A stretch of DNA of 64,000 bases, from positions 1 to 64,000 of the forward strand of contig JACRCQ010000005.1 in the NCBI GenBank assembly GCA_016218915.1, given 5' to 3'. Below the pieces are notes generated by a model, which was given only the letters and a program-made list of their open reading frames with translations, ran no database searches and had not been told where the DNA came from. This DNA is from Deltaproteobacteria bacterium (GTDB lineage Bacteria > Myxococcota_A > Polyangia > Polyangiales > Polyangiaceae). Made by a program: the position numbers and the translations under genes. Shown piece by piece: positions 39,697 to 49,537 of this stretch (positions within the stretch are counted from its first letter, which is position 1; every line of letters starts with the position of its first letter).

Positions 39697-41226
39697 TCAG
39701 TCGCTCGGCCACATGGAAAGCGGCTCGGCGGAAAGCTGGGCAAGGTACTCCAACGCAGGGGGGAACTGCGCAGCAAAGGACGCGAACCTGCTGGCTGGCA
39801 TCCGGAGCACGACCGAATCCGAGGAGGCCACGATGGTCCGATCCGCCGGAGCTCGGGTCAGCAGGGAGCCGTGGCCGAAGATCGAGCCCGCGGACAGGGT
39901 TGCCACCAGCCCCCCCTCCTCCATGTCGAACTCCCCCATCAGCGCGATGTACAGCCCGTCGCTCCGCTTGCCGAGCTCTTGAAGCACAGTGCCCGACGGC
40001 GCCTGCCGCACCTCGAACAGACGGGCGATCTCCTTGCGCTGCGACATGTCAAAGGCAGCGAACAACGTGGAGGTTTGAAGCAAGTTCGACACGAGCCGTC
40101 CGGCGAGCAGATTGAAGAGCAGCTCGCCGAGCTCCGGGTGATCGCCCATGATCCGATGCAGGTCCTGGACCGCAATCCGCAGCAAGACAACCCGGCCCCG
40201 AGCCCGGACGTCGGCCTGTCGCCGCCCGCGGCGCACCAGGCACGCTTCACCGAAGATCTGCCCGGCTGCCAGCTCCACGCTTCCGCCCCTCATTCCCGGC
40301 AGAATCACCCGGGCCGTGCCTTCGGCGATCACGTAGATCGCGTCCGCCGGATCTCCCTTCTTCACCACGAGCTCGTCGTCCTTCAGCTCGATGCGCTTTG
40401 CCGCCACCACCAGAGCCGCGAGCGTCTTGGGTGCGACATTGGCAAACAAGGTGGTTGCCGACAGCTTCGAGATCAAGGCCGCGCTCGGGTCAGGAGGCGC
40501 CAGCACGTGCGCAGCCTTCGCCGGGGACAACGAGATCGCTTCCATGTCGCTCGTGTCCACTTCCACAATGTCGTCTTCGCTCAGATCCTCGAACCTCACC
40601 TCGTCAACTTCGGCATCCTGCGCACGCGCCAGCGGGGGAGCTGAGCTCACCGCGCCCGGAATCGGCGCACCCGGGGCAAAGCTGAGCGTCTGGGACGTGC
40701 TCGACGCCTTGGCAGGCGGGGCTGTATGGATCGCTGCAGGGGGCGGGGCAGCTGGCTGGATGACCGCAGGAGTCAGGGGAGCTGGCGGAATGTTTGCAGG
40801 AGTCGGCTTGGCTGGGGTTGCGGCGACCCGCGCAGGGGGCGGCGCCAGCACGCCGGGCGGAAACCTCAGCCCAGGGCTGAGCGAGGGTTTCTCCCGTAAA
40901 GCCCGGGCCGCATCCTGGTTGATCTTCTCGAGCAGGTCCCCCCTCTTCGGGTTGAGCTCCACGATGAGCTTGGCCATCGCCACCGCCCGGGGAAGGAAAC
41001 CTTGCCGCGCCAGCACGTCGAACGCACGAAGGTAGGCAACTTCCGCCTCGCCCTTGTTGCCTCGCCGCAGCAGGTAGTCGCCCAGCTTCTGCGGCCATCG
41101 GGGCTCCGCAGGCTCGAGCTTCTCCAGGCCCTGCAGCGACGCGACCACGTCCTTCGGCTTGTCCTTTTCCAGCGCCTTCTCGAGCGTCGCGCGCAGTGCC
41201 CGTCCCCTGTCCTCGTCCGTGCCCAT
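39697..41226 (-). CDS. Double cyclic-nucleotide-binding-domain protein
   Basis: This encodes 509 residues, cytoplasmic. The N-terminal about 105 residues are helical and TPR-like (GDYLLRRGNKGEAEVAYLRA). A Pro/Ala linker (110-240) follows. The first cNMP domain (about 255-370) shows VVKKGDPADAIYVIAEGTA and GQIFGEACLVRRGRRQADVR. The second (about 375-490) shows LQELGKRSDGLYIALMGEF and GSIFGHGSLLTRAPADRTIV. Each has a phosphate-binding cassette with Gly-Glu/Gly-His and Arg. No DNA-binding or enzyme domain is seen. It could relay cAMP or c-di-GMP signals through its TPR part. It is divergent from the Sel1 gene. Confidence 0.88.
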   Translation of the reverse strand: MGTDEDRGRALRATLEKALEKDKPKDVVASLQGLEKLEPAEPRWPQKLGDYLLRRGNKGEAEVAYLRAFDVLARQGFLPRAVAMAKLIVELNPKRGDLLEKINQDAARALREKPSLSPGLRFPPGVLAPPPARVAATPAKPTPANIPPAPLTPAVIQPAAPPPAAIHTAPPAKASSTSQTLSFAPGAPIPGAVSSAPPLARAQDAEVDEVRFEDLSEDDIVEVDTSDMEAISLSPAKAAHVLAPPDPSAALISKLSATTLFANVAPKTLAALVVAAKRIELKDDELVVKKGDPADAIYVIAEGTARVILPGMRGGSVELAAGQIFGEACLVRRGRRQADVRARGRVVLLRIAVQDLHRIMGDHPELGELLFNLLAGRLVSNLLQTSTLFAAFDMSQRKEIARLFEVRQAPSGTVLQELGKRSDGLYIALMGEFDMEEGGLVATLSAGSIFGHGSLLTRAPADRTIVASSDSVVLRMPASRFASFAAQFPPALEYLAQLSAEPLSMWPSD

Positions 41227-41448
41227 GTCTCGGCCCTCTGGCGTTCGAGGCTATCATGGCCGGTTGCCCGGTCGCCAATGCACCCCAGCGTTGGTTCGAG
41301 CCGCAAGCAAGGGACCACTTCTTGCAAGACGGGAGGAAAATGGAAGGAGGGCTGGAACTCGGGTACAATCGAGTTGTCCAAGCACATTCAGACTCGGTCC
41401 CTGACCGAACCCTGTCCGGTCGCGCGGTGGTTCCAACGGAGGATGCTC

Positions 41449-43179
41449 ATGAGCAAGGCATGGCCTCTGCTCGTCACGGCTTTCGTGGGGTGTGCATCCG
41501 CACTGGCGTGCTCGGGCACCCGCTCGCCGACCCCTCCGGCCACTGCCCGTCGCTCCGCCCTGTCCGTGGCCGTGCAGTCGAGCGTGGCGCCATCTCCCAG
41601 GGACCCGGTCGACGACATGGAATGCGAGCCAGCCGTGACCTTGTCAGCTGCGATGCGGATCATGGTGGCAGGCGATCGGCTCGATCTCGAATCGTTGGAA
41701 GCGCTTCGCGCAGACACGGAAGCCGCGATCGAGCGAGATGCGCGAGCGCGCGACGACATCATCGTCCAGCAGGTGGGGCAGGCAGAGGCGCCGGAAGCGA
41801 AGCGGCGATTCAGGCAGGTGTGGACCCGCTACCAGTACCGGTGCCTTCTGCAGGAAGCGCAAGCCGAGTGCACGGCCGAGGTCCCCGAGCACGCGTGCGC
41901 AGTGCTCGTGGGCTTGTACCAGCGCGGCATCGGCACGCCGCGCGCCCAGGACAAGGCAGCCCGCATCGTGGAGGAAGAATGCACCCGAGGACACCGCGGT
42001 GCGTGCTTCAACATCGGCGCGTTCTTCGAGCATGCGGCGCGTCGCGAGCCGCTCTACAGCGATCGAGCCGACGAGGTCTTCACCCGCGGCTGTGCCAGGG
42101 CCGATCCGCTGTCGTGCGATCGTCTCGCCGCCCGCCACGAGGATGGAGTCGGCCCATCGCAACGCATCGCGGACTGGCGATCGAGGGCAGGGGATCTCGC
42201 CGAGGATCTGTGCGATCACGGCGATCCCCAGGCCTGCTACGACACAGCGGTTCGCTACACGCGGGAAGGCGACGGCGTACCTGAGCTGAACGACCGGGTC
42301 AGGGAGATGTACCGCAGCGCATGCTCGCGCGGACTTGCCACGGCGTGCAACGCGATCGGCGAGTGCTTCGAGCAGGGGACGTGCGCGCACAAGGCTCTCG
42401 AGACCGCCGCAGCGTTCTATCGCCGCGCCTGTGATCTGAACAATGGACTCGGGTGCAGCGCGCTCGGCATGCTGCTCGAGGCGGGCAAGGGGCTCCCCAA
42501 GTCGCCGCAGCAGGCAGTCGAGCTGTACGCTCGCGCGTGCGAGCTGGGCAGCGCCCATGGCTGCAACTACCTTTGCTGGGCCAAGGTCGAGGGCAAGGCT
42601 GCTGCGAGAAATCTCCCTGAGGCAGCGGCTGCGTGCCAGAAGGGGTGCGATCGCAACGACGGCAACTCCTGCACGCTGCTCGCGTGGTTCCACTACGTCG
42701 GCGCAGGGGTGGAGCGCAACGACAACCGCGCCCTGGAGCTGGGCACGCTCGCGTGCGGGGGCGGCGATCTGGCCGGCTGCTCCAACCTCGGAGAGATGCT
42801 CACGGTGCTGCGCGGCGCCCGTCGCGACGAGCCGCGCGCGGCCGAGCTGTTCCGCGCCGCGTGCGACGAAGGCTCCGAGTCAGCCTGCGCGAATCTCGGG
42901 ATGATGTACGAGATGGGGATCGTGTACGAAGCCGACCGGCAGCGTGCCCTGCAGCTGTACCGCAGGGCAGCCCCGTCGCGGACCAAGAGCGGCTACAAGC
43001 TTGCCGACGATCTCTGGAGCTTCTGCTCGCTCAAGGACCCGCGGGCCTGCACCCTGCTCGGTATCCTGAATCGCCACGGGATCGGGACTGTGCATGATGT
43101 CTCGCGCAGCGCGTACTTCCTCGGAAAGGGGTGCACGCTGGGCGACGAGTGGGGCTGCGCTGCGATGAAGAAGCGGTAG
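41449..43179 (+). CDS. Sel1-repeat lipoprotein with paired cysteines (Hcp-like)
   Basis: This encodes 576 residues. Of two ATGs, 41443 and 41449, the second is preferred because GGAGG lies 6 nt before it. The signal peptide ends in VGCASALAC (Cys15 or Cys21). From about residue 130, some ten Sel1-like units follow, for example YRRACDLNNGLGCSALGMLL, YARACELGSAHGCNYL and FRAACDEGSESACANLGMMY. Each has Cys residues 8-9 apart that could bridge the two helices, as in Helicobacter Hcp proteins. It probably scaffolds protein complexes in the periplasm. It is convergent with gltE-like, 1 nt apart. TACAAT at 41364 may be part of its promoter. Confidence 0.88.
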   Translation: MSKAWPLLVTAFVGCASALACSGTRSPTPPATARRSALSVAVQSSVAPSPRDPVDDMECEPAVTLSAAMRIMVAGDRLDLESLEALRADTEAAIERDARARDDIIVQQVGQAEAPEAKRRFRQVWTRYQYRCLLQEAQAECTAEVPEHACAVLVGLYQRGIGTPRAQDKAARIVEEECTRGHRGACFNIGAFFEHAARREPLYSDRADEVFTRGCARADPLSCDRLAARHEDGVGPSQRIADWRSRAGDLAEDLCDHGDPQACYDTAVRYTREGDGVPELNDRVREMYRSACSRGLATACNAIGECFEQGTCAHKALETAAAFYRRACDLNNGLGCSALGMLLEAGKGLPKSPQQAVELYARACELGSAHGCNYLCWAKVEGKAAARNLPEAAAACQKGCDRNDGNSCTLLAWFHYVGAGVERNDNRALELGTLACGGGDLAGCSNLGEMLTVLRGARRDEPRAAELFRAACDEGSESACANLGMMYEMGIVYEADRQRALQLYRRAAPSRTKSGYKLADDLWSFCSLKDPRACTLLGILNRHGIGTVHDVSRSAYFLGKGCTLGDEWGCAAMKKR

Positions 43180-43180
43180 G

Positions 43181-44602
43181 TCAGGAGCCTTCTTCCAGGC
43201 CTGCGGGCGAGGAGGGTGGAGGGGGCGGAGCCGTGTCAGGCGCGGGCTGCGGATTGCCGCCCTTGAGCGCCTGCTCCATGAACGTGATTGTGTCGTCGAT
43301 GTCCTTCTTCCGGTCCGACGACCGCTTGACCGCCTCCGAGTACTGGGCCGCTGCTCCCGCTTTCTTGATGAACGCGTCGAACGTGGCACTGGCCTGCTTG
43401 AGCACCGCAATCGCTTCCTTGAGATCCCCGGACGCGATCTTGGACTTGTACTCCTGCGTGAGGATTGCCTCGTTGTACCAGGCCTCGGGACGGTCCCCGG
43501 ACAGGGTCTTGCACCGGTCGAGCTCGGCCTGGGTTTCCTTGAGCTTGCTGTCCCAGTTCGAATCGGTGATCTGTCCTCGCAGGGCGAGGGCGAGCCCGAG
43601 GTGGGCCTCGTAGCTCGACGGCCGGATGCTCAAGGCCTGCCGATAGGCATTCTCCGATTGGCCGTAGCCGCGGAACGACAGGTTGACTGCTGCGTAGTTC
43701 ATCTGGGCCTCGAAGAACCCAGGGTCGATCTCCCGTGCGAGGTTGAACTCCTGCACTGCGCTGTTGATGTTGCCGAGCTCGACCTGCACGAGCCCTGCAG
43801 TGTTGTGGATGGGCGCGTAGCGAGGATTCTTGCGGATCGCCTGGGAGCAGACCAGGGCCGCCAGATCGAGCATCTGGCCGCTCAGCCGGGCCTTGCGCGC
43901 ACTTCCAGCCACCAGCCCCTGCCCCTGCTGGCCCGACTTGGACCGCGCGAGCGCCAGATAGTAGAGCGCGAGCTGGTTGAACGCCGGCATGTACGCGTCA
44001 TCGATGGCCAGCGCCCGACGGATGTTGATCTTCGAGCAGTCCCCATCATCGCTGCACCCCTGCCAGGCCTTGTTGGCCCCGCGACGCATCTCCAGCATCG
44101 CGAGGTTGATCAAGGCGTCCACGTCCTGGAACTTCGCAGCGAGCACAGCGTCCTGCAATCGCTCTATCGTGGAATCGAGGGCAGCATCTCCCTTCTCCTT
44201 CAGATCGTACAGGGCGAGCTGCACCCCCGCGCGCGACAGGGATGGGTCCGCCTCGAGCGCTGATCGGAACTGCTCCCGCGCCTTGGCGTCGTGCGAGCAG
44301 CGCTGCCACGCCAGGCCCGCGTTGTAGCGCGCCGCCGCGAGCTTCCCCCCTGGGCTGCGCTGCTCTGCAGCGAGGAATTGCCCTGCTACCTGTGCGCAGG
44401 TCGCCTCGCTCCAGCCTGCGGTCCGGTCGAGCTCGACCAGCCTGGCGAGCGCGGCCTGGAACGCATCCACCACCGGCTTGGGGGGTGGCAGGTTGTTCGG
44501 GACCGGCGGGCGCGGCGTCGGATTCGCGCTCTGCAACGAGCCGCACCCGGTCAAGATTCCCAGCAGCGCAAGGGCGCAACCCACCCGAAGAATCGTCTTC
44601 AT
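43181..44602 (-). CDS. gltE: GltE/NfsE-like TPR lipoprotein
   Basis: This encodes 473 residues. The lipobox is LTGC (Cys20). About eight TPR units occupy 75-420 (AAARYNAGLAWQRCSHDAKA, YAPIHNTAGLVQVELGNINS, FEAQMNYAAVNLSFRGYGQS). The order and overlap (ATGA, start 44602 and upstream stop 44599) with a giant TPR protein is the gltD-gltE arrangement of Myxococcus xanthus (AgmU-AglT). There these proteins form the periplasmic/outer-membrane part of the gliding machine. The paralogous NfsD-NfsE pair acts in spore-coat assembly, so either role is possible. GAGGAAAGGAAG precedes the start. The symbol is tentative. Confidence 0.75.
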   Translation of the reverse strand: MKTILRVGCALALLGILTGCGSLQSANPTPRPPVPNNLPPPKPVVDAFQAALARLVELDRTAGWSEATCAQVAGQFLAAEQRSPGGKLAAARYNAGLAWQRCSHDAKAREQFRSALEADPSLSRAGVQLALYDLKEKGDAALDSTIERLQDAVLAAKFQDVDALINLAMLEMRRGANKAWQGCSDDGDCSKINIRRALAIDDAYMPAFNQLALYYLALARSKSGQQGQGLVAGSARKARLSGQMLDLAALVCSQAIRKNPRYAPIHNTAGLVQVELGNINSAVQEFNLAREIDPGFFEAQMNYAAVNLSFRGYGQSENAYRQALSIRPSSYEAHLGLALALRGQITDSNWDSKLKETQAELDRCKTLSGDRPEAWYNEAILTQEYKSKIASGDLKEAIAVLKQASATFDAFIKKAGAAAQYSEAVKRSSDRKKDIDDTITFMEQALKGGNPQPAPDTAPPPPPSSPAGLEEGS

Positions 44603-47600
44603 GGCCTCTTCCTTTCCTCTGGCTTGAGCACAGCCGGCAGCACGACAGGCTGGCCGCCGATGCTGAGGGGGTATGGCTTGTCATTCAGTCCGGAGCCGAC
44701 CTGGTTCGGCGCAGAGCGGAACTCGTCGACCAGGTGGTATTCCGACTTGTAGTTCCTTGCGAGCCATTCCTCGCAAGCGCGCGAGTACTCGTCGAAGTAC
44801 TGGTGTTGCACGGATCGCTCCAGGCACGCCTGGAATGCGGACTTGGCCCTGAGCTTGATCGGCTCGCTCACCTGATCCAGTCCTCCTGTGTATGCGCCCC
44901 GGGCTTCGGGGTCCTTCTCCATCCACTTCGGAATCGGCGCTCGTCGGAAGTCGGCCACGAATCCACCCCACATGGTTCCCACACGGGAAGCGGCCGCGAT
45001 CACCCAGCGCGGCGGCGGGATCGGCTTGAGCTCGAGGATCTTCTTGTACTCCGCCTCTGCGGCCTCGATGGCCTTGGACTTGCTCTCGACCCAGGGCTTC
45101 ACCTTGGAGGTGATGTGCTTCATGACCTTGGCGGACTCGGCATCTCGCTTGGCCTTGTCCGCGGCAAACTCCTGCGAGTCCATCTGCTCGAAGGGTTTCG
45201 AGGAGCCCGCATAGCCGGTGTCGGCGTACACCGGGAAGCGGAGCGGCTCCACCGTCCGGATTCGCTGCTGCTCGGCAAAGAAGAACCACGCCTCTCCCAC
45301 CGCCGTCAGCGTCTTGCCAACCTTGCGCGGGTCGTCCGCTGCATCCTTGAGGAACTTCGCCACAGCGGCCTGGTCGTTCCACAGCTCCCGTGCCTTGCGG
45401 TATTCACCCTCTGCGTTGCTGGTGGACTTGAGCTGCACGTAGACCCGTCCGAGCATCGCGTGGGCCTGCACACGCACGTCGTACGTCGCATTCGTGTCGA
45501 TCATCCGCATCGCGGCCGTCAGCCGGTCCCGGGCCTGCTGCCAGCTCTTCTGCTCGACGTAGTGAGCAGCGACCGCAAACGCGATTTGCGCGTTGTGCAC
45601 GGGCTTGCGCGCGCCGAAGCTCTGGGCGAACTGCTTGGCATCGTCGATGGCTTTGGCCTCCTGGCCGAGGCCGAGACGCAGCACCACGGCGTCGGACAGG
45701 GCGACATCGGAGTTCTCGCTCGAGGGCGAGTCCTTGGCGTAGCGCTCGTACCATTCGGCAGCTTGATCGTAGACGGCGATGGCCTGGTAGTTGGCTCCGA
45801 TGTCGTAGACGGCCTTTCGCGCCAGGGGGGTGCTTGCCATGCCCCACTGCGCATCGACCAGGATCATCCGCACGCCGATCGCCTTGGCGAGCAGGTGCGC
45901 CGCCTGGTAGGCGCGGGCGGCGTTGTGCAGGATCTCGTCGAGGCGCTCTGCCTGCGGCCCTTTGCCCGCCTTGATGGGCTCTTCGCCGTAGTGCTTCCAG
46001 ATCTTCATGAAGTCTTCGGCAGCCTGCTGGTAAATGGGATACGCCTCCAGAGGCTTGCCCTTGTCCAGCAGCTCGTCGGCCCGCTTGACCGCCGCTTCTG
46101 CCCCCCAGCGCTGGACGTCAGCCTGCACCACGCCGAAGCGCTTGCAGGAATCCTCGTTGCCCTTGGCCCGGTCGCCGGTGCAGTACAGCCGCAGGAACGT
46201 CGAGACGTCCTCCTCCATGGCGCGGAAGCATCCAGGGCGCTTCGGCTCCGCGCGGGTGGCCATGATGTTGGCGGACTCCAGGTAGAGCTGGGAGGCGAAT
46301 ATGCCTGCTTCGTGGTCTGGATGGTGGATGGCGATGTCCCTGAATCCTGTGGCCGCCTCGTCCCAATGGTGGGCCTCGAACTGCGTGCGGGACCAGGCGT
46401 ACTTGACCTCTACCTGCTTGTCCTTGCCCTCCTTGTCGGTATCCGCAGGCTTGACGTGGCAGATGAAACGCTGGAACGCTTTGACCATCCGCTTCTCGAC
46501 GTCGTCGAATGCCACGGGCGCGAACTTGGCGCTGTCCGAGGTGCTCTGCCGGGCGTTCTGGCCAGGCATGTTGCCGGTTCCGCGGCGATCCGACCCTCCG
46601 CGGTGACGCTGCAGATACACGTTCTGGTAGCAGAGCGCCGCAGCATAGAGCGCCTCGGCTGCTTCGGGGCTGTCAGGATTCTCCGCAGCTACCGCGTCGA
46701 ATGCCGGTCCGCAGTCGTCCCACTTCTTCTGGTGGTACATCAGGTCCGCCATGGCGTAGCGGACCTTGAAGATGCTCGGCCAGTCCTCCTTGACGATATG
46801 GGGGAACTCGAACCGGGCGAACTCGGTGGAGGTGAAGTTGTCGACGACCTTCTTGTAGAGCTGGGTCGCCAGGGCCATGGTCTTCGCATCGTTGGTTCCC
46901 CGCACCCCATGGCTTCCCACCGCCTCCAGGTGCCAGGCCATCGCCGTCTCCGTGAGCAACCCGGCCGTATCGTTGGCACAACGGAGCTTCTCGTCCGCTG
47001 GCTGCTGGGAAGCTCGGAACTCCTTTTGCACGCCGAGCTGCGCATCGAGCACCTCCTGGATGCGGTCCTTGGCTCCTGAGCGCAGGGCGAGGGTCGCTTC
47101 CGATATGTGGGAGTGGTACCGGCAGAAGCGCGGTCCGTGATCCCGCTTCATCAAGTCCTGGTAGAGCGTGATCGCCTCGGGGTAGTGGCCGGTATCGAGG
47201 TAGTTCTGCCCGAGATCGTCGAGCATCTTGATGGCGTGCACGACTTCCCCGGGCTTGTCTCCGGAGAGGTCCTTGAACAGCTCGAAGGCCTTGTCCGGGC
47301 GGCCGGCGAGGGCATAGACGGGAATCATGTCCTTGCGTGCGGAGACCGCGATCTGCGCGGCATTGGGGAGCTGGGGGTACTGCTGGCCGTATCGGATGGC
47401 CTCCTTGAAGTGCTGGATCGCTCTTGCGTAGTTCTGGGGATCGAGGTCTCCCTGGTTCCAGTAGACGTAGGCGATCTTGTAGTGGGCATAGCCGAACATC
47501 TTGTTGTCCGGCGGCGGGTACTTGACCACCTCCTGGTAGGCCTGGCGGGCCAGATCGAACTTGGAAGGATCTCCCTGGGCCTGGGAGAAGAAGAGCTCGC

Positions 47601-48300
47601 CGAACGCGAGGTACGCGCTCGGGACGTAGCGGGACGTCGGGACCTTCTGGATCAGCTCGTGATAGGCGGCAAGCGCGCCGGCCGAGTCTGCCGCCTGCTC
47701 GTACTCGTATGCCAGGTAGTAGATGGCTTCGTCGAGCTTGGAGTAGGACGGATACTGGTCCTTGATCGTGGTGTAGTAGCGAATCGCGCTCTGGCGTGCA
47801 TTGAGGATGACGCGATTCATCCGGTCGACTTCAGGCTTGTTCTTCTTGATCTCCGCCTCGGTCTTGTCGCGCAGCGAAGCAGCCTCGAGCTCGGCGTAGT
47901 CGTCGGCGAGCCTCTTGAGGATCTGCGCGCGATCAGGCGAGTTGCGCTTGGTGCTCTCCAGCAGGCTCTCGAGTCCCCGAATCTCCTGCATAAGGAGATC
48001 GCGCAGACGCGGCTTGAGCTTGGCCTGCATCACGATGCGAGGGTCCACCGTGGGAGCCGCGGGCGGGGCAGTCGGTCGGGTGGCGCTGTGGGTCTTCTTT
48101 GGCTCATTGGCCTTGGTGGGATTGGGCAGGGATGCGCCTGGCCCTTTGCGCGACAAGTCCAGAGTCGTGGACTTGCCCGTGCACTGGAAGGCCTGGGCAG
48201 CTTCTGCAGTCCAACAGCCTTCGGCCGCGCGCCCGTCCGCAGCTCTCAGGGTTGGAAGTGCGATGGCGAGCACGCAGAACAGCACTCGGAACGGCTTCAT
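44599..48300 (-). CDS. gltD: GltD/NfsD-like giant TPR protein
   Basis: This encodes 1233 residues, close to the size of M. xanthus GltD (AgmU). A signal peptide (about 1-22) without lipobox is followed by a Pro/Ala/Thr linker. Tandem TPR motifs follow over most of the length (YSKLDEAIYYLAYEYEQAAD, YVPSAYLAFGELFFSQAQGD, NAEGEYRKARELWNDQ). It is predicted to be periplasmic and to bridge the inner and outer membrane complexes of the gliding or sporulation machinery. CAGGAGG precedes ATG 48300. Downstream gltE overlaps by 4 nt. The gltA-gltB-gltC porin-like genes that follow in M. xanthus are absent here. Confidence 0.8.
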   Translation of the reverse strand: MKPFRVLFCVLAIALPTLRAADGRAAEGCWTAEAAQAFQCTGKSTTLDLSRKGPGASLPNPTKANEPKKTHSATRPTAPPAAPTVDPRIVMQAKLKPRLRDLLMQEIRGLESLLESTKRNSPDRAQILKRLADDYAELEAASLRDKTEAEIKKNKPEVDRMNRVILNARQSAIRYYTTIKDQYPSYSKLDEAIYYLAYEYEQAADSAGALAAYHELIQKVPTSRYVPSAYLAFGELFFSQAQGDPSKFDLARQAYQEVVKYPPPDNKMFGYAHYKIAYVYWNQGDLDPQNYARAIQHFKEAIRYGQQYPQLPNAAQIAVSARKDMIPVYALAGRPDKAFELFKDLSGDKPGEVVHAIKMLDDLGQNYLDTGHYPEAITLYQDLMKRDHGPRFCRYHSHISEATLALRSGAKDRIQEVLDAQLGVQKEFRASQQPADEKLRCANDTAGLLTETAMAWHLEAVGSHGVRGTNDAKTMALATQLYKKVVDNFTSTEFARFEFPHIVKEDWPSIFKVRYAMADLMYHQKKWDDCGPAFDAVAAENPDSPEAAEALYAAALCYQNVYLQRHRGGSDRRGTGNMPGQNARQSTSDSAKFAPVAFDDVEKRMVKAFQRFICHVKPADTDKEGKDKQVEVKYAWSRTQFEAHHWDEAATGFRDIAIHHPDHEAGIFASQLYLESANIMATRAEPKRPGCFRAMEEDVSTFLRLYCTGDRAKGNEDSCKRFGVVQADVQRWGAEAAVKRADELLDKGKPLEAYPIYQQAAEDFMKIWKHYGEEPIKAGKGPQAERLDEILHNAARAYQAAHLLAKAIGVRMILVDAQWGMASTPLARKAVYDIGANYQAIAVYDQAAEWYERYAKDSPSSENSDVALSDAVVLRLGLGQEAKAIDDAKQFAQSFGARKPVHNAQIAFAVAAHYVEQKSWQQARDRLTAAMRMIDTNATYDVRVQAHAMLGRVYVQLKSTSNAEGEYRKARELWNDQAAVAKFLKDAADDPRKVGKTLTAVGEAWFFFAEQQRIRTVEPLRFPVYADTGYAGSSKPFEQMDSQEFAADKAKRDAESAKVMKHITSKVKPWVESKSKAIEAAEAEYKKILELKPIPPPRWVIAAASRVGTMWGGFVADFRRAPIPKWMEKDPEARGAYTGGLDQVSEPIKLRAKSAFQACLERSVQHQYFDEYSRACEEWLARNYKSEYHLVDEFRSAPNQVGSGLNDKPYPLSIGGQPVVLPAVLKPEERKRP

Positions 48301-48750
48301 GCCTACCTCCTGGGAACCACGCCCGTGGCGCGCACGGGTGGCCGCATATGCACACACAAGCCGACGCACGCAGCGGCGGAAGTCCGCGCGTTGCGCAAAG
48401 CTCAAGTCAGGCCAGACGGTCCGACGCTTCCGATTCGCGGGGAGGTATTCACCCGCAGATCAGGTGCCGGGCGCCAGCGACCCGAAGCACGACCGCCTGC
48501 GATCACACGGGACCGCAGTCCTACAGGCATGTTCGTCCAATCACGCAGCGTGCATGCCTCGGCCAGGCCGGGCCGCAAGTCCAGATCAACTGAGGTCTTG
48601 GACATCGGCTCTTCTTGAAGGTTCCGTGGGGCTTCAGCTTTCCTTCCCTGGCGGTACGATTTTTTTCTCTGGGCTGAGCCCGGGGCGCCGCGAGGGGGGC
48701 ATGGAAGGTCGAGTCCTTGCATTTGCCCGGGAATATGCTGTCCTTGGGGC
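48301..48750. other. Divergent intergenic region
   Basis: This lies between the gltD-like start (minus) and the lipoprotein start at 48751 (plus). I see a T7 run (48660-48666) and a short GGGC-TGA-GCCC hairpin (48671-48681). No gene is evident. Both promoters are probably here, but I cannot place them. Confidence 0.5.
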
Positions 48751-49488
48751 ATGAATACACGCTTGGTTCAAGCTGCAGTGGTCGGCTCCTTGCTTGCGAT
48801 GCTCCTGTCGTGCGGAGGATCGGTCGAGGTCGGCGAGGGCAACGATGGCGGATCGGAAGCTGGCTCTGGAGGCTCGCAGAATACCGGGGGAAAGCCTGGC
48901 ACTGGCGGCACCACCGGAACTGGCGGAATCGGTGGGGCCGGTGGTGTCTCAGGCACGGGTGGCCAGCCTGGGACCGGCGGCTCCTGGGGTGGCTATGCGG
49001 GGGTAGCGGGGGCTTCGGGAATCGACGGTGGTGGTGGCGGGCCAGCGGGCAGCGGCGCATCACCGTGCATGCCTCCGCCCTCGTGCAACTGGTGCAATGG
49101 GGCGCCCAAGTACGACATGAACGGCTGCGTGGTGGGTTACATCTGCAAGAACGGCGCAGACCCCTGCTACACGAACCCGTGCAAGATGAGCTATGACTGC
49201 CCGCCCAACGAGACCTGCGGGCCGGACATGCTGTGCTGGCCGTCCAGCATCGTGACCTGCTCGGCCAAGTCCTGCGCTGGGTCGAGCTCCGGAGATTGCT
49301 CCTGCAAGTGGCAGTGCTCTGACGGAAACTTCTATTCCTACCAATGCAAGCCTATCGGCGGAGGCGGCACGCTGTGCGATTGCCAGGTCAACGGCATGGG
49401 TGGGATGGGTTGCGGAACCGGCGGTGGCGGTGGCTCGGGCGGCGCAAGCGCATGCGCAGCCGGATCGTGCTGCGGTTATCCCGAATAG
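48751..49488 (+). CDS. Cysteine-rich lipoprotein with GTGG linker
   Basis: This encodes 245 residues. The lipobox is LLSC (Cys21). A Gly/Thr/Ser linker extends to about residue 100. The mature part is Cys-rich (PPSCNWCNGAPKYDMNGCVV, CKMSYDCPPNETCGPDMLC, CSCKWQCSDGNFYSYQC). The C-terminus is again Gly-rich and ends CCGYPE. The first Cys module resembles a small zinc-finger-like or EB knot. It is a surface protein of unknown role. The next gene starts 49 nt later but seems to have its own promoter. Confidence 0.8.
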   Translation: MNTRLVQAAVVGSLLAMLLSCGGSVEVGEGNDGGSEAGSGGSQNTGGKPGTGGTTGTGGIGGAGGVSGTGGQPGTGGSWGGYAGVAGASGIDGGGGGPAGSGASPCMPPPSCNWCNGAPKYDMNGCVVGYICKNGADPCYTNPCKMSYDCPPNETCGPDMLCWPSSIVTCSAKSCAGSSSGDCSCKWQCSDGNFYSYQCKPIGGGGTLCDCQVNGMGGMGCGTGGGGGSGGASACAAGSCCGYPE

Positions 49489-49501
49489 CCCTCTGCCGCG
49501 C

Positions 49502-49530
49502 GTGACACCGAGCGCACGGCTCGGTATCGT
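49502..49530 (+). promoter_or_regulatory. Candidate promoter, near-leaderless
   Basis: GTGACA (49502-49507) and TATCGT (49525-49530) are 17 bp apart. The -10-like box ends 7 nt before ATG 49538. No Shine-Dalgarno is present. Confidence 0.4.
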
Positions 49531-49537
49531 TGCCTCC

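Noticed and set aside
44242..47079. 945-codon open frame on the plus strand opposite the gltD-like gene
   Set aside because: It is a GC-bias shadow: no signal, no family blocks, low-complexity Arg/Leu/Gly content, and it lies wholly opposite well-supported TPR genes.
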